A DNA stretch of 64,000 bases, taken from contig JAHHIE010000016.1 in the NCBI GenBank assembly GCA_019358945.1, positions 1-64,000 of the forward strand. The letters are read 5' to 3'. The position numbers were made by a program, and so were the translations under genes. Within the stretch, counting starts at the first letter, position 1, and the number at the start of each line of letters is the position of its first letter. This DNA comes from Stenomitos rutilans HA7619-LM2. Lineage in GTDB: Bacteria; Cyanobacteriota; Cyanobacteriia; Leptolyngbyales; Leptolyngbyaceae. Positions 9,961-18,743 of the stretch are shown piece by piece. The notes beneath the pieces are model-generated. The model was not told where the DNA came from and did no database searches. It saw nothing but the letters and a program-made list of their open reading frames with translations.

Positions 9961-11493
9961 CTAATCTGCCTCACCTTTGACCTTCATCACGATCAGCGTC
10001 ATATCATCCACATTGCGGTTCGCCGTGCCCGTAAATTTTTGCACCTGGCTGAACAGGTACTCCAGGATGGCTTGTGGGTGTTCGCAGTGTTGGCATGCCC
10101 ATTGGAAGGCTTGTGTCAGGTTCTCCTCATCAAACCGCTCACCGCTCTGGTTGGCGGCATCGGTAAATCCATCGGTGTAATAGATCAGCGTGTCGCCGGC
10201 CTGAAGCTGAACCTGGGCATCTTGATAGTGGGTATCGGCATCTAGTCCGATCAACATGCCAAGGGTATCCAACCGTCGGATTGTTTTCGTAGCCGCTTGC
10301 CACAGTAGCGGTGGGTTATGCGCGGCATTGCTGTAAGATAGCAGCCGGGTCTGGGGGTTGTATTCCGAATAAAACAGCGTGACGAAACGATTGGAGTTTT
10401 CCAGATCGGCGTACATGACGCGGTTTAAGTGTTGCAGAATACGAGCAGGTGAGTGTCCGTTCAGGACTTCTGCTCGCAGCATACCCCGTGTCATGGTCAT
10501 GATGAGACCCGCAGGCACGCCTTTGCCCATCACATCCCCGATCGCCACACTCCATCGTCCGCCTTCACTGCCACCATCTTTTTTAGACCGAATCTGGTCG
10601 TAGCTAGCAGGAATAAAGTCGTAAAAATCGCCCCCAACTCGATTGGCAGATTGGCACCGGGCGGCCAGTTCAACGCCCTGAATTTTAGGACACGATCGCG
10701 GCAGGAGACGCAGTTGAATCTCGGCTCCAATTTCAAGCTCACGATCGAGACGTTCTTTCTTGCGGAGTTCAACGGTAAGCTCATCGTTTTCGATCGCCAC
10801 TGCCGTCTGATCAGCCACCAATCGCACAAGCTTCTGTCGGGTTTCAGTCCAGTTATATTGCGGGTCGCGGCTAAAGACATACAGCCGTCCGCGCTCAGTG
10901 TTCTTTACGAGAATGGCTGTGCCAAACAGCTGCACCCCAGCGCCCAAATAATGACTAACCTGATGATCGAGCGTAGCAATCGTACTGGGTGTAAGCGCGA
11001 TCGCCTCTCCAGCAGCCGTGGGAGGCAGGGAAGACGTAACCTGTCGCGTTGCCGTTTCCAGCGCCTTGCGAATGTCCTGACACCAACGGCTATCTTGACA
11101 ATGCAGTCGTTCTAAACGCACCTGTCCGTTCGGTTTAAACAGCAACAGTGCGCCTCCATCACTGTCAGTGACCCGGCTCGCCATCAGGGGAATCAGCTCT
11201 AAAAACTGATTGAGGTTGTTGAAGCTCCGGAGTGCAAAGCCCAGCGAACTGAGCAAATCTTGAATTTTGTGCTGCTCACGGTTAAGTCGCGCCACCAATT
11301 CTTTCAGCGCAAAAACTGGCGTAATTTCAGGCGTGCTACCTCCTGCACCTGCGCCAACGGTACCGCCACTAGGAGAACGTGCAGGCAGTCGATCGCGCGC
11401 ACCTTCCGTGGCAGGCAGATTCGTTACTGAAGGCGGAGTCGTTCCAGCATCCGGTCGTTGTGATGGCTGTCGAGGAAGAGGCACAGCAGTCAT
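9961..11493 (-). CDS. GAF-domain PP2C (SpoIIE/RsbU-type) serine phosphatase
   Basis: A 510-residue soluble regulator. After a Pro/Gly-rich N-terminus of about 60 residues come a short coiled coil (LKELVARLNREQHKIQDLL), a GAF-like domain (about 85-240) and a PP2C-type phosphatase domain (about 270-505). The metal-binding motifs GGDFYDF and VAIGDVMGKGVPAGL, the later YSNAAHNPPLL and YYTDGFTDA are all present, so the enzyme should be active. Members dephosphorylate anti-anti-sigma factors or similar partners; no such partner lies next to it. It ends in a basic MKVKGEAD tail. Confidence 0.92.
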   Translation of the reverse strand: MTAVPLPRQPSQRPDAGTTPPSVTNLPATEGARDRLPARSPSGGTVGAGAGGSTPEITPVFALKELVARLNREQHKIQDLLSSLGFALRSFNNLNQFLELIPLMASRVTDSDGGALLLFKPNGQVRLERLHCQDSRWCQDIRKALETATRQVTSSLPPTAAGEAIALTPSTIATLDHQVSHYLGAGVQLFGTAILVKNTERGRLYVFSRDPQYNWTETRQKLVRLVADQTAVAIENDELTVELRKKERLDRELEIGAEIQLRLLPRSCPKIQGVELAARCQSANRVGGDFYDFIPASYDQIRSKKDGGSEGGRWSVAIGDVMGKGVPAGLIMTMTRGMLRAEVLNGHSPARILQHLNRVMYADLENSNRFVTLFYSEYNPQTRLLSYSNAAHNPPLLWQAATKTIRRLDTLGMLIGLDADTHYQDAQVQLQAGDTLIYYTDGFTDAANQSGERFDEENLTQAFQWACQHCEHPQAILEYLFSQVQKFTGTANRNVDDMTLIVMKVKGEAD

Positions 11494-11853
11494 TTGAGAT
11501 CAAGGTGAACAAACGATCACCGCGAGAGCAGGCTGTTGCATTGTGCAGATGATTCTAGCGATAAGTCTCTAGAACCGTCGGTAGGTGTCCTAGCGTTTGA
11601 ATGGGTGCCCAAACCTGCGCATAGTTTACCAACGTTAGCAGATAAGCTCTCAATTGATAACGTGATTTTGACTTACTCTAGTGAATTGTTGGGAAGGGTG
11701 AGGGGTGAGGGAGAGAGTTTTGAGTTTTGAGTTCCGATTCCTGCCTTTTGCTATCAGCGGTCAGCCATTAGCTTTCAAGGCTCATCTGTCCAGCTTGCCT
11801 CTAATAACCAACGACTAGCAACCAACAACTTCTGCCTTCTGCCTTTTACCCTC
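11494..11853. other. Spacer with heptamer repeats
   Basis: About 360 bases upstream of the phosphatase gene and downstream of ftsY. It holds short heptamer runs: GAGTTTTGAGTTTTGAGTT around 11718-11738 and a TCAGCGGTCAGCCATTAGC type run around 11754-11775, followed by pyrimidine-rich filler. No gene or RNA is recognised. Confidence 0.55.
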
Positions 11854-13365
11854 TTATCCATTCAACAGCGCTTCAACAAACTCATAGCTAGAAAACGGTC
11901 GTAGGTCTTCGATACCTTCTCCAGCACCAATGAAGCGGATGGGTAGACCAAGTTGTTGAACGATCGCCAGCGCAATGCCACCTTTGGCAGTACCGTCGAG
12001 CTTGGTCAGAATGACTCCGCTAAGCTGGGCGGCTTCGGAAAAGACTTCAGCCTGACGCAGACCGTTTTGCCCAAGCGTAGCATCCAACACCAGCAGGGAC
12101 TCAACGACCGCATTTTCTGATTTTTTGTCGATGATGCGGCGAATCTTGCTAAGTTCGTCCATCAGGTTTTTCTTATTTTGCAACCGCCCTGCTGTGTCCA
12201 CCAGCAGTAAGTTGGTATCGCGTGATTGGGCAGCCGCGATCGCATCAAAGACTACAGCAGCGGGATCGGTATTTTGCCCCGGATTGGCGATCACTTCGAC
12301 ACCGCTACGACTGCCCCACACTTTGACTTGTTCCACTGCGGCCGCCCTGAAGGTGTCAGCGGCGGCGATCAAACAGTTGTAACCAGACTTTTGGGCAATG
12401 TGAGCGAGTTTGCCGATCGTCGTGGTTTTGCCCGCACCGTTGACTCCCGTAATCAGCCAGATGTTGAGGGTGTCATCTTCGGGTGCAAAGAAGCGGCTTT
12501 TAGCGTTTTCTAGCGGGGCATCCAGCATATCGCGCAGAATTTGCTTCAGGTAAGTAAGAGCCGCATCTGGCGGTAAGGTTTCCTGTCGTAGCTTGCTTTG
12601 CAGTGCCTCAATAATGGCATCGGTTGCCGCCACGCCCACGTCCGCTTGCAGCAGGACGGATTCGATCTCCATCACGGCATCTTCGTTGAGCGGCCCCTGC
12701 CCGACGATCGCCCGCAGTTGGTTGATCAGCCCTCGTCGCGTTTTGTCTAAGCCTTGCCGTAGCCGCTTCAGCCAGGTGATTTCTTCGAGCGACACCTGAT
12801 CGGGTCGCCGCCCCTGCGCTGCCAGCACCTCCGATGACCAGAGAAAGCCTTCGTCTAAGACAAACTCAGGCTCAGCAGGGGTCTCAGCAGGGGCGGGGGT
12901 TGGGGTGGTGTCTGGAGAAGCGATCGCGGCTTCTGGCTCTGGTGCGACAATCGCGGTTTCTTTGAGCCGTTCTAATCGCTCCAGCCGCTCGGCTTCTGCT
13001 TGCGCCCAGAAAGGCAGAGGTGCCGTTGAGACGGTCTCAGACGTGGTTTCTGAGACAATCGGTTCGACTTCAGAGACGACGGCTTCTGTTGTCAGAGGTT
13101 CTACAGCAACGATCGCCTCATCAACCGTTGCTACCTCAGTAATTTCTGGCTCGATCGCCTCAGTAGATTCGTCTACAGCCTCTACTGGCTCTGTTTGCTG
13201 CCGCTTCTGGATATTTTGATACGCCGCTTTTGCCCAGTTCAGGTAAGCTTCAGCAACAACTGGCTCCTCTTCATTAGCCGCTTCTGGCTGCACTGGCTCT
13301 GGTTCTGCGGCTTGAGTATCCTCAGTTTTAGGGTCGTATTGCCGACGAAACCAGTCAAACGTCAT
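11854..13365 (-). CDS. ftsY: Signal recognition particle receptor FtsY
   Basis: SRP-receptor GTPase that docks ribosome-SRP complexes at the membrane. The first ~200 residues are acidic (many EPE, TEAV, VSE repeats), the usual A domain that contacts membrane. The NG domain follows: G1 GVNGAGKTTT, DTFRAAAVEQ, G3 DTAGR, G4 TKLDGTAKGG and the closing GAGEGIEDLRPF. All GTPase residues are intact. At 503 residues it is in the normal range for cyanobacteria. It lies downstream of nusB on the same strand with 330 bases between them, so it probably has its own promoter. Confidence 0.97.
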   Translation of the reverse strand: MTFDWFRRQYDPKTEDTQAAEPEPVQPEAANEEEPVVAEAYLNWAKAAYQNIQKRQQTEPVEAVDESTEAIEPEITEVATVDEAIVAVEPLTTEAVVSEVEPIVSETTSETVSTAPLPFWAQAEAERLERLERLKETAIVAPEPEAAIASPDTTPTPAPAETPAEPEFVLDEGFLWSSEVLAAQGRRPDQVSLEEITWLKRLRQGLDKTRRGLINQLRAIVGQGPLNEDAVMEIESVLLQADVGVAATDAIIEALQSKLRQETLPPDAALTYLKQILRDMLDAPLENAKSRFFAPEDDTLNIWLITGVNGAGKTTTIGKLAHIAQKSGYNCLIAAADTFRAAAVEQVKVWGSRSGVEVIANPGQNTDPAAVVFDAIAAAQSRDTNLLLVDTAGRLQNKKNLMDELSKIRRIIDKKSENAVVESLLVLDATLGQNGLRQAEVFSEAAQLSGVILTKLDGTAKGGIALAIVQQLGLPIRFIGAGEGIEDLRPFSSYEFVEALLNG

Positions 13366-13695
13366 TGCCTTTACCTGAATATGATGCGAGTTGGAACGAC
13401 AGCGTTGAGCTTACAGACTTGAGTTGAAATCGATCTTAGTGCGATTGACTCCGATCGCCTGACCGCGATCGCTGACAACAAATGACCACACCGATCGCCA
13501 GATCGACTCTACTCAACCGTGCTGATTCAACTGTAGGGAAAAATGGTTGAAAAGCCCATAGCTAAAACGACAAAGCTTTTCCTTGCTGCGTTTCGCAACA
13601 TTGGTCAGCCGTCAACCGTCAGCCTTTGAGTTTATGAAGCGGTCAGCTATCAGCTTTTAGCCCTTATCCTTCATCCCTCATTCTTCCCCCACTCC
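13366..13695. other. Spacer with dispersed repeats
   Basis: About 330 bases between nusB and ftsY. It includes runs of TCAGC-type heptamers (around 13607-13625 and 13640-13660) and pyrimidine-rich filler. No gene is recognised; the ftsY promoter should lie here. Confidence 0.5.
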
Positions 13696-14325
13696 CTACA
13701 TCGGTTGCTTCGTCGACTTAAGCTGATCCATCACTCGGCGCAGCACACCGTTAATAAAACGATGCCCGTCGTCGCCGCTGTACCGCTTGGCTAGCTCTAC
13801 CGCTTCGTTGACGGCAACCCGATCGGGCACGCCCAAAAAGAGAATCTCGGTCACTGCGATCCGAAGAATATCCCGATCGATCCAGGCAAGGCGTGAAAGC
13901 TGCCAATCGACCAGGGCTGTAGACAAAATTTGATCAATCTCGTCTCGATTGGCTTTCAGCTTGCCAATAATTTCAAGCGTGTAATGACGCACATCCTGCT
14001 GGTTTGCCAGTTGAATGAACTCAGGCACCTCCATTGAGACGCCCAGACGGTTGATGGCTGTCTGAGTGAGCGCGATCGCCTCATTGACCATTGCTCTAGC
14101 ACTCTCAACATCCGCTGCACGGGTTTCGCTGGTCAACAAACGAGCGCTTCCCTGTTGCAGTTCAGCCGACGCGGTTTCTAGAGCATCTTGCGCTTCAGTG
14201 GTGAGCGTCCGTACTGCTGCCACCACCACATTTTGAAGCTGCTGCAACTCCAAACGTTCTTGCTTAGCAGGAAGCTGGCTAATACTCAGCAGCGCTAGTT
14301 CACGGGCAATTCGACGGGCTTGCAT
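13696..14325 (-). CDS. nusB: Transcription antitermination factor NusB
   Basis: A 209-residue all-helical RNA-binding protein that, with NusE, joins the rRNA antitermination complex. The N-terminal [13 protein letters not shown] and the C-terminal [19 protein letters not shown] and FINGVLRRV match NusB well. A long insert between helix 2 and 3 (about residues 30-90) is usual in cyanobacterial homologues. The open frame continues upstream to 14439, but that part translates the small repeat element; the ATG at 14325 opens the family sequence. The upstream gene on this strand is a DUF502 protein. Confidence 0.93.
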   Translation of the reverse strand: MQARRIARELALLSISQLPAKQERLELQQLQNVVVAAVRTLTTEAQDALETASAELQQGSARLLTSETRAADVESARAMVNEAIALTQTAINRLGVSMEVPEFIQLANQQDVRHYTLEIIGKLKANRDEIDQILSTALVDWQLSRLAWIDRDILRIAVTEILFLGVPDRVAVNEAVELAKRYSGDDGHRFINGVLRRVMDQLKSTKQPM

Positions 14326-14376
14326 AGGGAAGGATAAAGGATGAAGGCTTAAGGATAAAGTGAATGCTTTAAAGCC

Positions 14377-14452
14377 AGGACTTACGCAAGAGCGGTCATC
14401 TTTCGCCCCCAAGTCCCCATTCTGGGGGCTTGGGGGCAAATGCGTGAGTCCT
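14377..14452. mobile_element. 76-bp miniature inverted-repeat element
   Basis: The ends AGGACTTACGCA (14377-14388) and TGCGTGAGTCCT (14441-14452) are inverted repeats with one mismatch. Inside, GCCCCCAAG (14405-14413) and CTTGGGGGC (14429-14437) form a second perfect stem. It has no coding capacity and lies 50 bases upstream of nusB. Elements with these ends are common in cyanobacterial spacers and look like non-autonomous transposon (MITE) remnants; the element type is inferred. Confidence 0.7.
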
Positions 14453-14567
14453 AAAAGCGTAGAAAGCGAATGGGCGGGCTGGCCCGTCCTGTCGCAAGCT
14501 AAATTTGTTTAGAACATGGCATGGTTGCACTCGTTATCCTTCATACTTTAGCCTTCATCCTTTCTTC

Positions 14568-15299
14568 TTAACTTTCCCACAGGTCTTCTTCTAGCGCGAT
14601 CGCCTGCCGCCCCTGGTCAGGAAAGAGGTCTAACGTACGCTTACTAGAAGCCGGTAGCGACGACATGGCTGACGACTCAGGGGAAACAATGCCGCCTGAA
14701 ATCACGACTTTGAACGCTTCTTCGATCGGCATAGAAAGATTGATCACGGCTTCCTCTGGCACAACGGCATACCAACCTGTCGTCGGGTTCGGGGTTGTGG
14801 GAATAAACACGCCCAGCATCGGGCTGGTAAAGCGTGACTGAAATTCGCCGCTTAAAACGCCTGTAACGAACCCTAACGACCAAACGCCCTCTCGTGGGTA
14901 TTCCACCAAAACCACCCGTCGAAATTTGCCACTAGTGTCTTTCAGGAGAGTTTCTAAAAGCTGCTTCAAGGTTTTGTACACCGAACCTGCCAACGGAATG
15001 GCTTGCAGCACCCGTTCACCAAAGTCCAACAGCCAACGTCCGGCAATGTTCCGCGCCATCAAGCCGATGATCAAAATGGACAGCAACGGCACGGTCAAGC
15101 CCACCAACAGATTCAGGAGATTCACCAGAATCGGGTTGAGACCGTCAAAGGGATTGAGCTGCTTGGGAATGCGGGTCAAAAAGTTGACGACCCAACTGGC
15201 GATTGTAATCGTCAGCCAGATCGTGGTTGCTAGAGGAATCACGACCAGCAACCCTGCAATCAGGTCGTTTTTAAGGTCTTGCTTGAGGCGTTGGATCAC
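14568..15299 (-). CDS. DUF502 membrane protein
   Basis: A 243-residue protein with two N-terminal membrane helices (about residues 12-37 and 55-83) and a soluble beta-rich domain with the motif VVLVEYPREGVWSLGFVTG, typical of DUF502. Plant homologues (LIKE-COV) are Golgi/vascular proteins; the bacterial role is unknown. Start is GTG at 15299 with AGGAG about 12 bases upstream. The acidic C-terminus ends LEEDLWES. It is followed by nusB, and they may share a transcript, although the miniature element lies between them. Confidence 0.88.
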   Translation of the reverse strand: MIQRLKQDLKNDLIAGLLVVIPLATTIWLTITIASWVVNFLTRIPKQLNPFDGLNPILVNLLNLLVGLTVPLLSILIIGLMARNIAGRWLLDFGERVLQAIPLAGSVYKTLKQLLETLLKDTSGKFRRVVLVEYPREGVWSLGFVTGVLSGEFQSRFTSPMLGVFIPTTPNPTTGWYAVVPEEAVINLSMPIEEAFKVVISGGIVSPESSAMSSLPASSKRTLDLFPDQGRQAIALEEDLWES

Positions 15300-15838
15300 G
15301 GGTCACCCACTCTCCTGTAGTTGGCGGCGGAAACTGTAATAACGCTGACGATTCAAAAAGACCAAAATTGGTGTGGCGATCAGCCTGAAACGCTAGTTGA
15401 ATCTATCTAATGAATAATCAGAAACGGTTAGCGACAAGCGCTAAGAAACATTTCTTTAAGTCAACCTCTGATTGAAATTGTAACAACTATGTAAAGGAAT
15501 ATTGCTGGAAAAAGACGATCGACGTAACCGTGCTGAAGAGCTGTAATTGCTCTCAAGGAGCAATCTATCTATGGTGCCGCTGCCTATCGGTTGCGAACCC
15601 GTGCAACGACCAGATAGGACGACCACATCAGGACGATCGACAGAGATGGTGCTGATCACCAGAATACCCTACGGCGATTCGGTATCGCACGCGACGATTA
15701 ATTTTGTCATGACTGCGCACTCCAAACAGCTCATATATCTAAGGATGAGCTGACTTCATTAATCAAACCCATCCCTCTTCGCCATGACCTCTTACCATTT
15801 GATGTTTGATCAACCAGCACCGATCAAAGCAAAGGCCG
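15300..15838. other. Spacer without recognised features
   Basis: About 540 bases between the HpsJ-like gene and the DUF502 gene. I see no conserved reading frame, repeat array, tRNA fold or terminator that I can support. Confidence 0.5.
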
Positions 15839-16615
15839 TTAGGTCGAGGGGACGTTACGTTGATTCTGAGCTGATAACAGATACCGCAATCCAGTCCAAC
15901 CGATGATGGCATACCCGATCGCCAGTATGAGGCTGGCAATACCGCTGCGCATGCCCGATCGCAGCTTGTTATCGTTTACCTGCGTTTCGAGCTTCCGCTT
16001 ATTATCACGAATCTGCGTCAATTTCTGATCACGCTCAGGGGCAATCTGTGCCTCCAGTGCCTTGGGGTCAGATTTGAACTTCTGAAGCTGATCCAGTTTT
16101 TGCTTCGCTTGTGCCAACTGTGCCCCTTGAAGCTGACCACTTTGAATTAACTGATCGATCTGGCTAGACTGAGCATCAATCTGCGCATTCAGTTGCTGCA
16201 CCTGACTGTCGATCTGGCTTTCTGCTCTGCTGGCATCCTGAGTAATTTGCTTTAACTGATCGTCTGCCGCTGTATTGGTGGCACTGACGCTGAGGGGAAT
16301 GAGTAATAGGAACACTAACCCAAGCAGGCTCGCTAGCAACGCTGCCCCTAGCTTTAGCCCGCGTGAACGTTCCACACTGCTAGGTGTCTCCAGGGCATTT
16401 TCTACCCAAAAGCCGATGAACAAGAAGCCGAAGCCCATCATGGGAACAAAGCCGCGATCGATCAACTGCGTCGTCGTCGTAAATAGCCATTGGCTATCTT
16501 GAAACTTTGCAGCCGAAAGTACGATGACGCAATCCAGCAGGTAGAGCACAATCAGCACCATACCAACAATTTTAAGAATGAGGGCAGTCAGGGGCGAGGC
16601 GTTAAATGTTTTCAT
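15839..16615 (-). CDS. HpsJ-like membrane protein
   Basis: A 258-residue protein with three N-terminal hydrophobic helices (about 10-35, 55-70 and 88-112), a long coiled-coil region (about 118-215; QLNAQIDAQSSQIDQLIQSG) and a final helix (about 225-248). This layout matches the cyanobacterial HpsJ family, first linked to hormogonium polysaccharide secretion in Nostoc. No other hps genes are near, so the role here is uncertain. The ATG at 16615 directly opens the hydrophobic N-terminus. Confidence 0.6.
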   Translation of the reverse strand: MKTFNASPLTALILKIVGMVLIVLYLLDCVIVLSAAKFQDSQWLFTTTTQLIDRGFVPMMGFGFLFIGFWVENALETPSSVERSRGLKLGAALLASLLGLVFLLLIPLSVSATNTAADDQLKQITQDASRAESQIDSQVQQLNAQIDAQSSQIDQLIQSGQLQGAQLAQAKQKLDQLQKFKSDPKALEAQIAPERDQKLTQIRDNKRKLETQVNDNKLRSGMRSGIASLILAIGYAIIGWTGLRYLLSAQNQRNVPST

Positions 16616-16720
16616 CAGCTTCTATATAGATTTGATGGGCAGTTAACTGAAACTGCTTCAGCAACCTCCTATAGTAGACTACGGAGTTGAATCTCTCGAC
16701 GGAATTGAGTAGCTGAAACT

Positions 16721-17446
16721 ATGAATAAAATTGTCGAAGTGCTGCCCGATAAAGATGCCTTAATTCAGCGAGGGTTGACGATCGTGGTGGATAAGCTACA
16801 GGCTGCGATCGCAGCACGGGGGCGTTGCACGATCGCTCTTGCAGGCGGCAGCACTCCCAACCCTCTGTATAAGCAACTCGCCACGCAATCCCTACCGTGG
16901 GATCATATCCACGTCTTTTGGGGTGACGAACGGTATGTGCCAGCCACCCATCCCGACAGCAACGAAGGCATGGCCCGTCATGCCTGGCTAGATAAAGTGG
17001 CTTTTCCGCCTGAGAATATTCACCCCATGCCTACAGCAAATGCTGATCCAGCGGTGTCTGCCAGTCAGCATGAGCGCGAACTGCAACAATTTTTTCAGCT
17101 TCAACCAGGAGAGTTTCCCCGTTTTGACCTCATTTTGCTGGGGATTGGGGATGATGGGCATACCGCATCGTTGTTTCCGCATACAGAAGCACTGCAAGTG
17201 CATGACCACCTTATTACCGTTGGCAATAAAGATGGACAGCCGCGCGTGACCTTTACAGCCCCACTCATTAATCACGCCCACAATGTCCTCTTTCTCGTTT
17301 CGGGGGCCAGCAAACGCCCTGCCCTGGATCAAATCTTTGCACCCATCGCGGATGAGACCACCTATCCTGCGCGCCTCATTCAACCACAAGGCGAACTCTG
17401 GTGGCTGCTTGATCACGCCGCTGGGCAAGATTTGGCAGTGAGATGA
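16721..17446 (+). CDS. pgl: 6-phosphogluconolactonase
   Basis: A 241-residue enzyme hydrolysing 6-phosphogluconolactone in the oxidative pentose phosphate pathway. Family motifs are ALAGGSTPNPLY (phosphate loop), FWGDERYVPATHPDSN and LLGIGDDGHTASLFPHT. The complete length and cytosolic character fit. It is divergent from the HpsJ-like gene with a 105-base spacer containing both promoters; no other pathway gene is adjacent. Confidence 0.95.
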   Translation: MNKIVEVLPDKDALIQRGLTIVVDKLQAAIAARGRCTIALAGGSTPNPLYKQLATQSLPWDHIHVFWGDERYVPATHPDSNEGMARHAWLDKVAFPPENIHPMPTANADPAVSASQHERELQQFFQLQPGEFPRFDLILLGIGDDGHTASLFPHTEALQVHDHLITVGNKDGQPRVTFTAPLINHAHNVLFLVSGASKRPALDQIFAPIADETTYPARLIQPQGELWWLLDHAAGQDLAVR

Positions 17447-17469
17447 CAGCGAACCCAATTCCAAAGTAG

Positions 17470-17534
17470 AACTGGAGTAGTGAGTAGAACTGGAGTAGTG
17501 AGGAAAACTGGAGTAGTGAGGAAAACTGGAGCAG
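17470..17534. repeat. 18-bp tandem repeat, 3.6 copies
   Basis: Units begin at 17470, 17488, 17506 and 17524 (partial). Each reads AACTGGAGTAGTGAG followed by TAG or GAA. The array begins 24 bases after the pgl stop and is outside any gene. Confidence 0.85.
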
Positions 17535-17708
17535 AAACCATTTGCTTAAACGGCAGACCATTTCGATCGAGTGTTTATTGGCAACCAGTGTTTGAAAAGG
17601 GGATGTGCTCTTAACAGCGCACTCCTCCTTTGTCAACAGATCTTTTAATGTCAATGGGTTATGTCGGCTGTGATCTTATATTGACAGTGATATAGAGGTA
17701 AAACGTCC

Positions 17709-18500
17709 ATGATTGTTTGTCCGAATTGCAATCATCAAAATCCTGATGGCGCAGTTCAATGTGAAGCCTGTTATACACCCTTGCCTGCAACCATGAGCTG
17801 CCCAAACTGCGGAACTGCGGTTCAGACCGATGCGAGCTTTTGCGGACAATGTGGGTACAATCTCCGCACGGCTGCTGGTGCACAACCAGCCGCGAACGCT
17901 TTCAGTCAAGCGCTAGAGCCTTCTGCGGCCTCACCCGCAGTACCAGACTTACTACCGCTTGATCCCCTTGTGCCACCTGATCCGTTAATTGCTCCCCCGG
18001 TTTCTGTTTCTAGCCCGCCTGCTGTGCTTGAGGCTCCCTCATCCATATTAGTGCCCATAGCGACACCGCCCCCTATACCTGACCAACCTGCTGCTGTGGC
18101 AGAGGTAAATCGATTGCCAGCCCCAGGGCAATCAGCTCCAGAACAAGGTAGCTCAACAACCCAGCTACAACAGCAAACAGCACGTCTGTTACATCTTCAA
18201 ACCAGTGCGTCGTTAGAATTGCCGCAGAGTTTGACAGTCATTCACATTGGCAAACCGAACGATCGCATCCCACCAGATATTGATGTCTCTGGTTTTCCAG
18301 ATTCAGAGATTGTGTCTCGTATCCATGCGGATATTCGACTTGAAGGCGACGCTTACTATTTGGAAGATGTGGGAAGTTCTAACGGCACCTATATCAACAA
18401 TGTGCCACTGCCAATGGGTAATCGGCATCGCTTGCGACCGGGAGACCGCATTGCCTTAGGCAAAGGCGACAAGGTGACGTTTTTGTTCCAGCTTTCTTGA
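17709..18500 (+). CDS. Zinc-ribbon and FHA domain protein
   Basis: A 263-residue soluble protein. The N-terminus has two zinc ribbons (CPNC...CEAC at about 4-22 and CPNC...CGQC at 30-47). A Pro/Ala-rich linker (about 60-150) leads to an FHA domain (about 175-262) with the phosphothreonine-binding signatures HIGK, SRIHADI and SSNGTYIN. It should read Thr-phosphorylated partners. It is followed 244 bases later by a second FHA/zinc-ribbon gene on the same strand, so the two probably work together in Ser/Thr phosphorylation signalling. Confidence 0.9.
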   Translation: MIVCPNCNHQNPDGAVQCEACYTPLPATMSCPNCGTAVQTDASFCGQCGYNLRTAAGAQPAANAFSQALEPSAASPAVPDLLPLDPLVPPDPLIAPPVSVSSPPAVLEAPSSILVPIATPPPIPDQPAAVAEVNRLPAPGQSAPEQGSSTTQLQQQTARLLHLQTSASLELPQSLTVIHIGKPNDRIPPDIDVSGFPDSEIVSRIHADIRLEGDAYYLEDVGSSNGTYINNVPLPMGNRHRLRPGDRIALGKGDKVTFLFQLS

Positions 18501-18743
18501 GCCAACAGCGAGGGGTGTGGCGATGGCGCAGCCAACTGGATACGCCTGCTATGCTTACCAGGGGAAGACTCAACCGTTTGCCCCACACGCAACGCCAAAT
18601 AGTCGTGTATCGTTAGGAGACTTACCGCGATCGAGGACAAAGATTTCGGTTCCATAGCAGCGAAAGCAACATAGGATCGAAACACGTTTTCAGACGGTAG
18701 CCGTCCTTGCCACAGGTCATTACTCAGACTCTATACCGCCAGT

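Noticed and set aside
14326-14439. Longer NusB start at 14439
   Set aside because: The extra residues come from the miniature inverted-repeat element; NusB similarity begins at the ATG at 14325.
15547-15753. Small 68-residue frame in the DUF502-HpsJ spacer
   Set aside because: No ribosome-binding site, atypical composition and no recognisable family; treated as chance.
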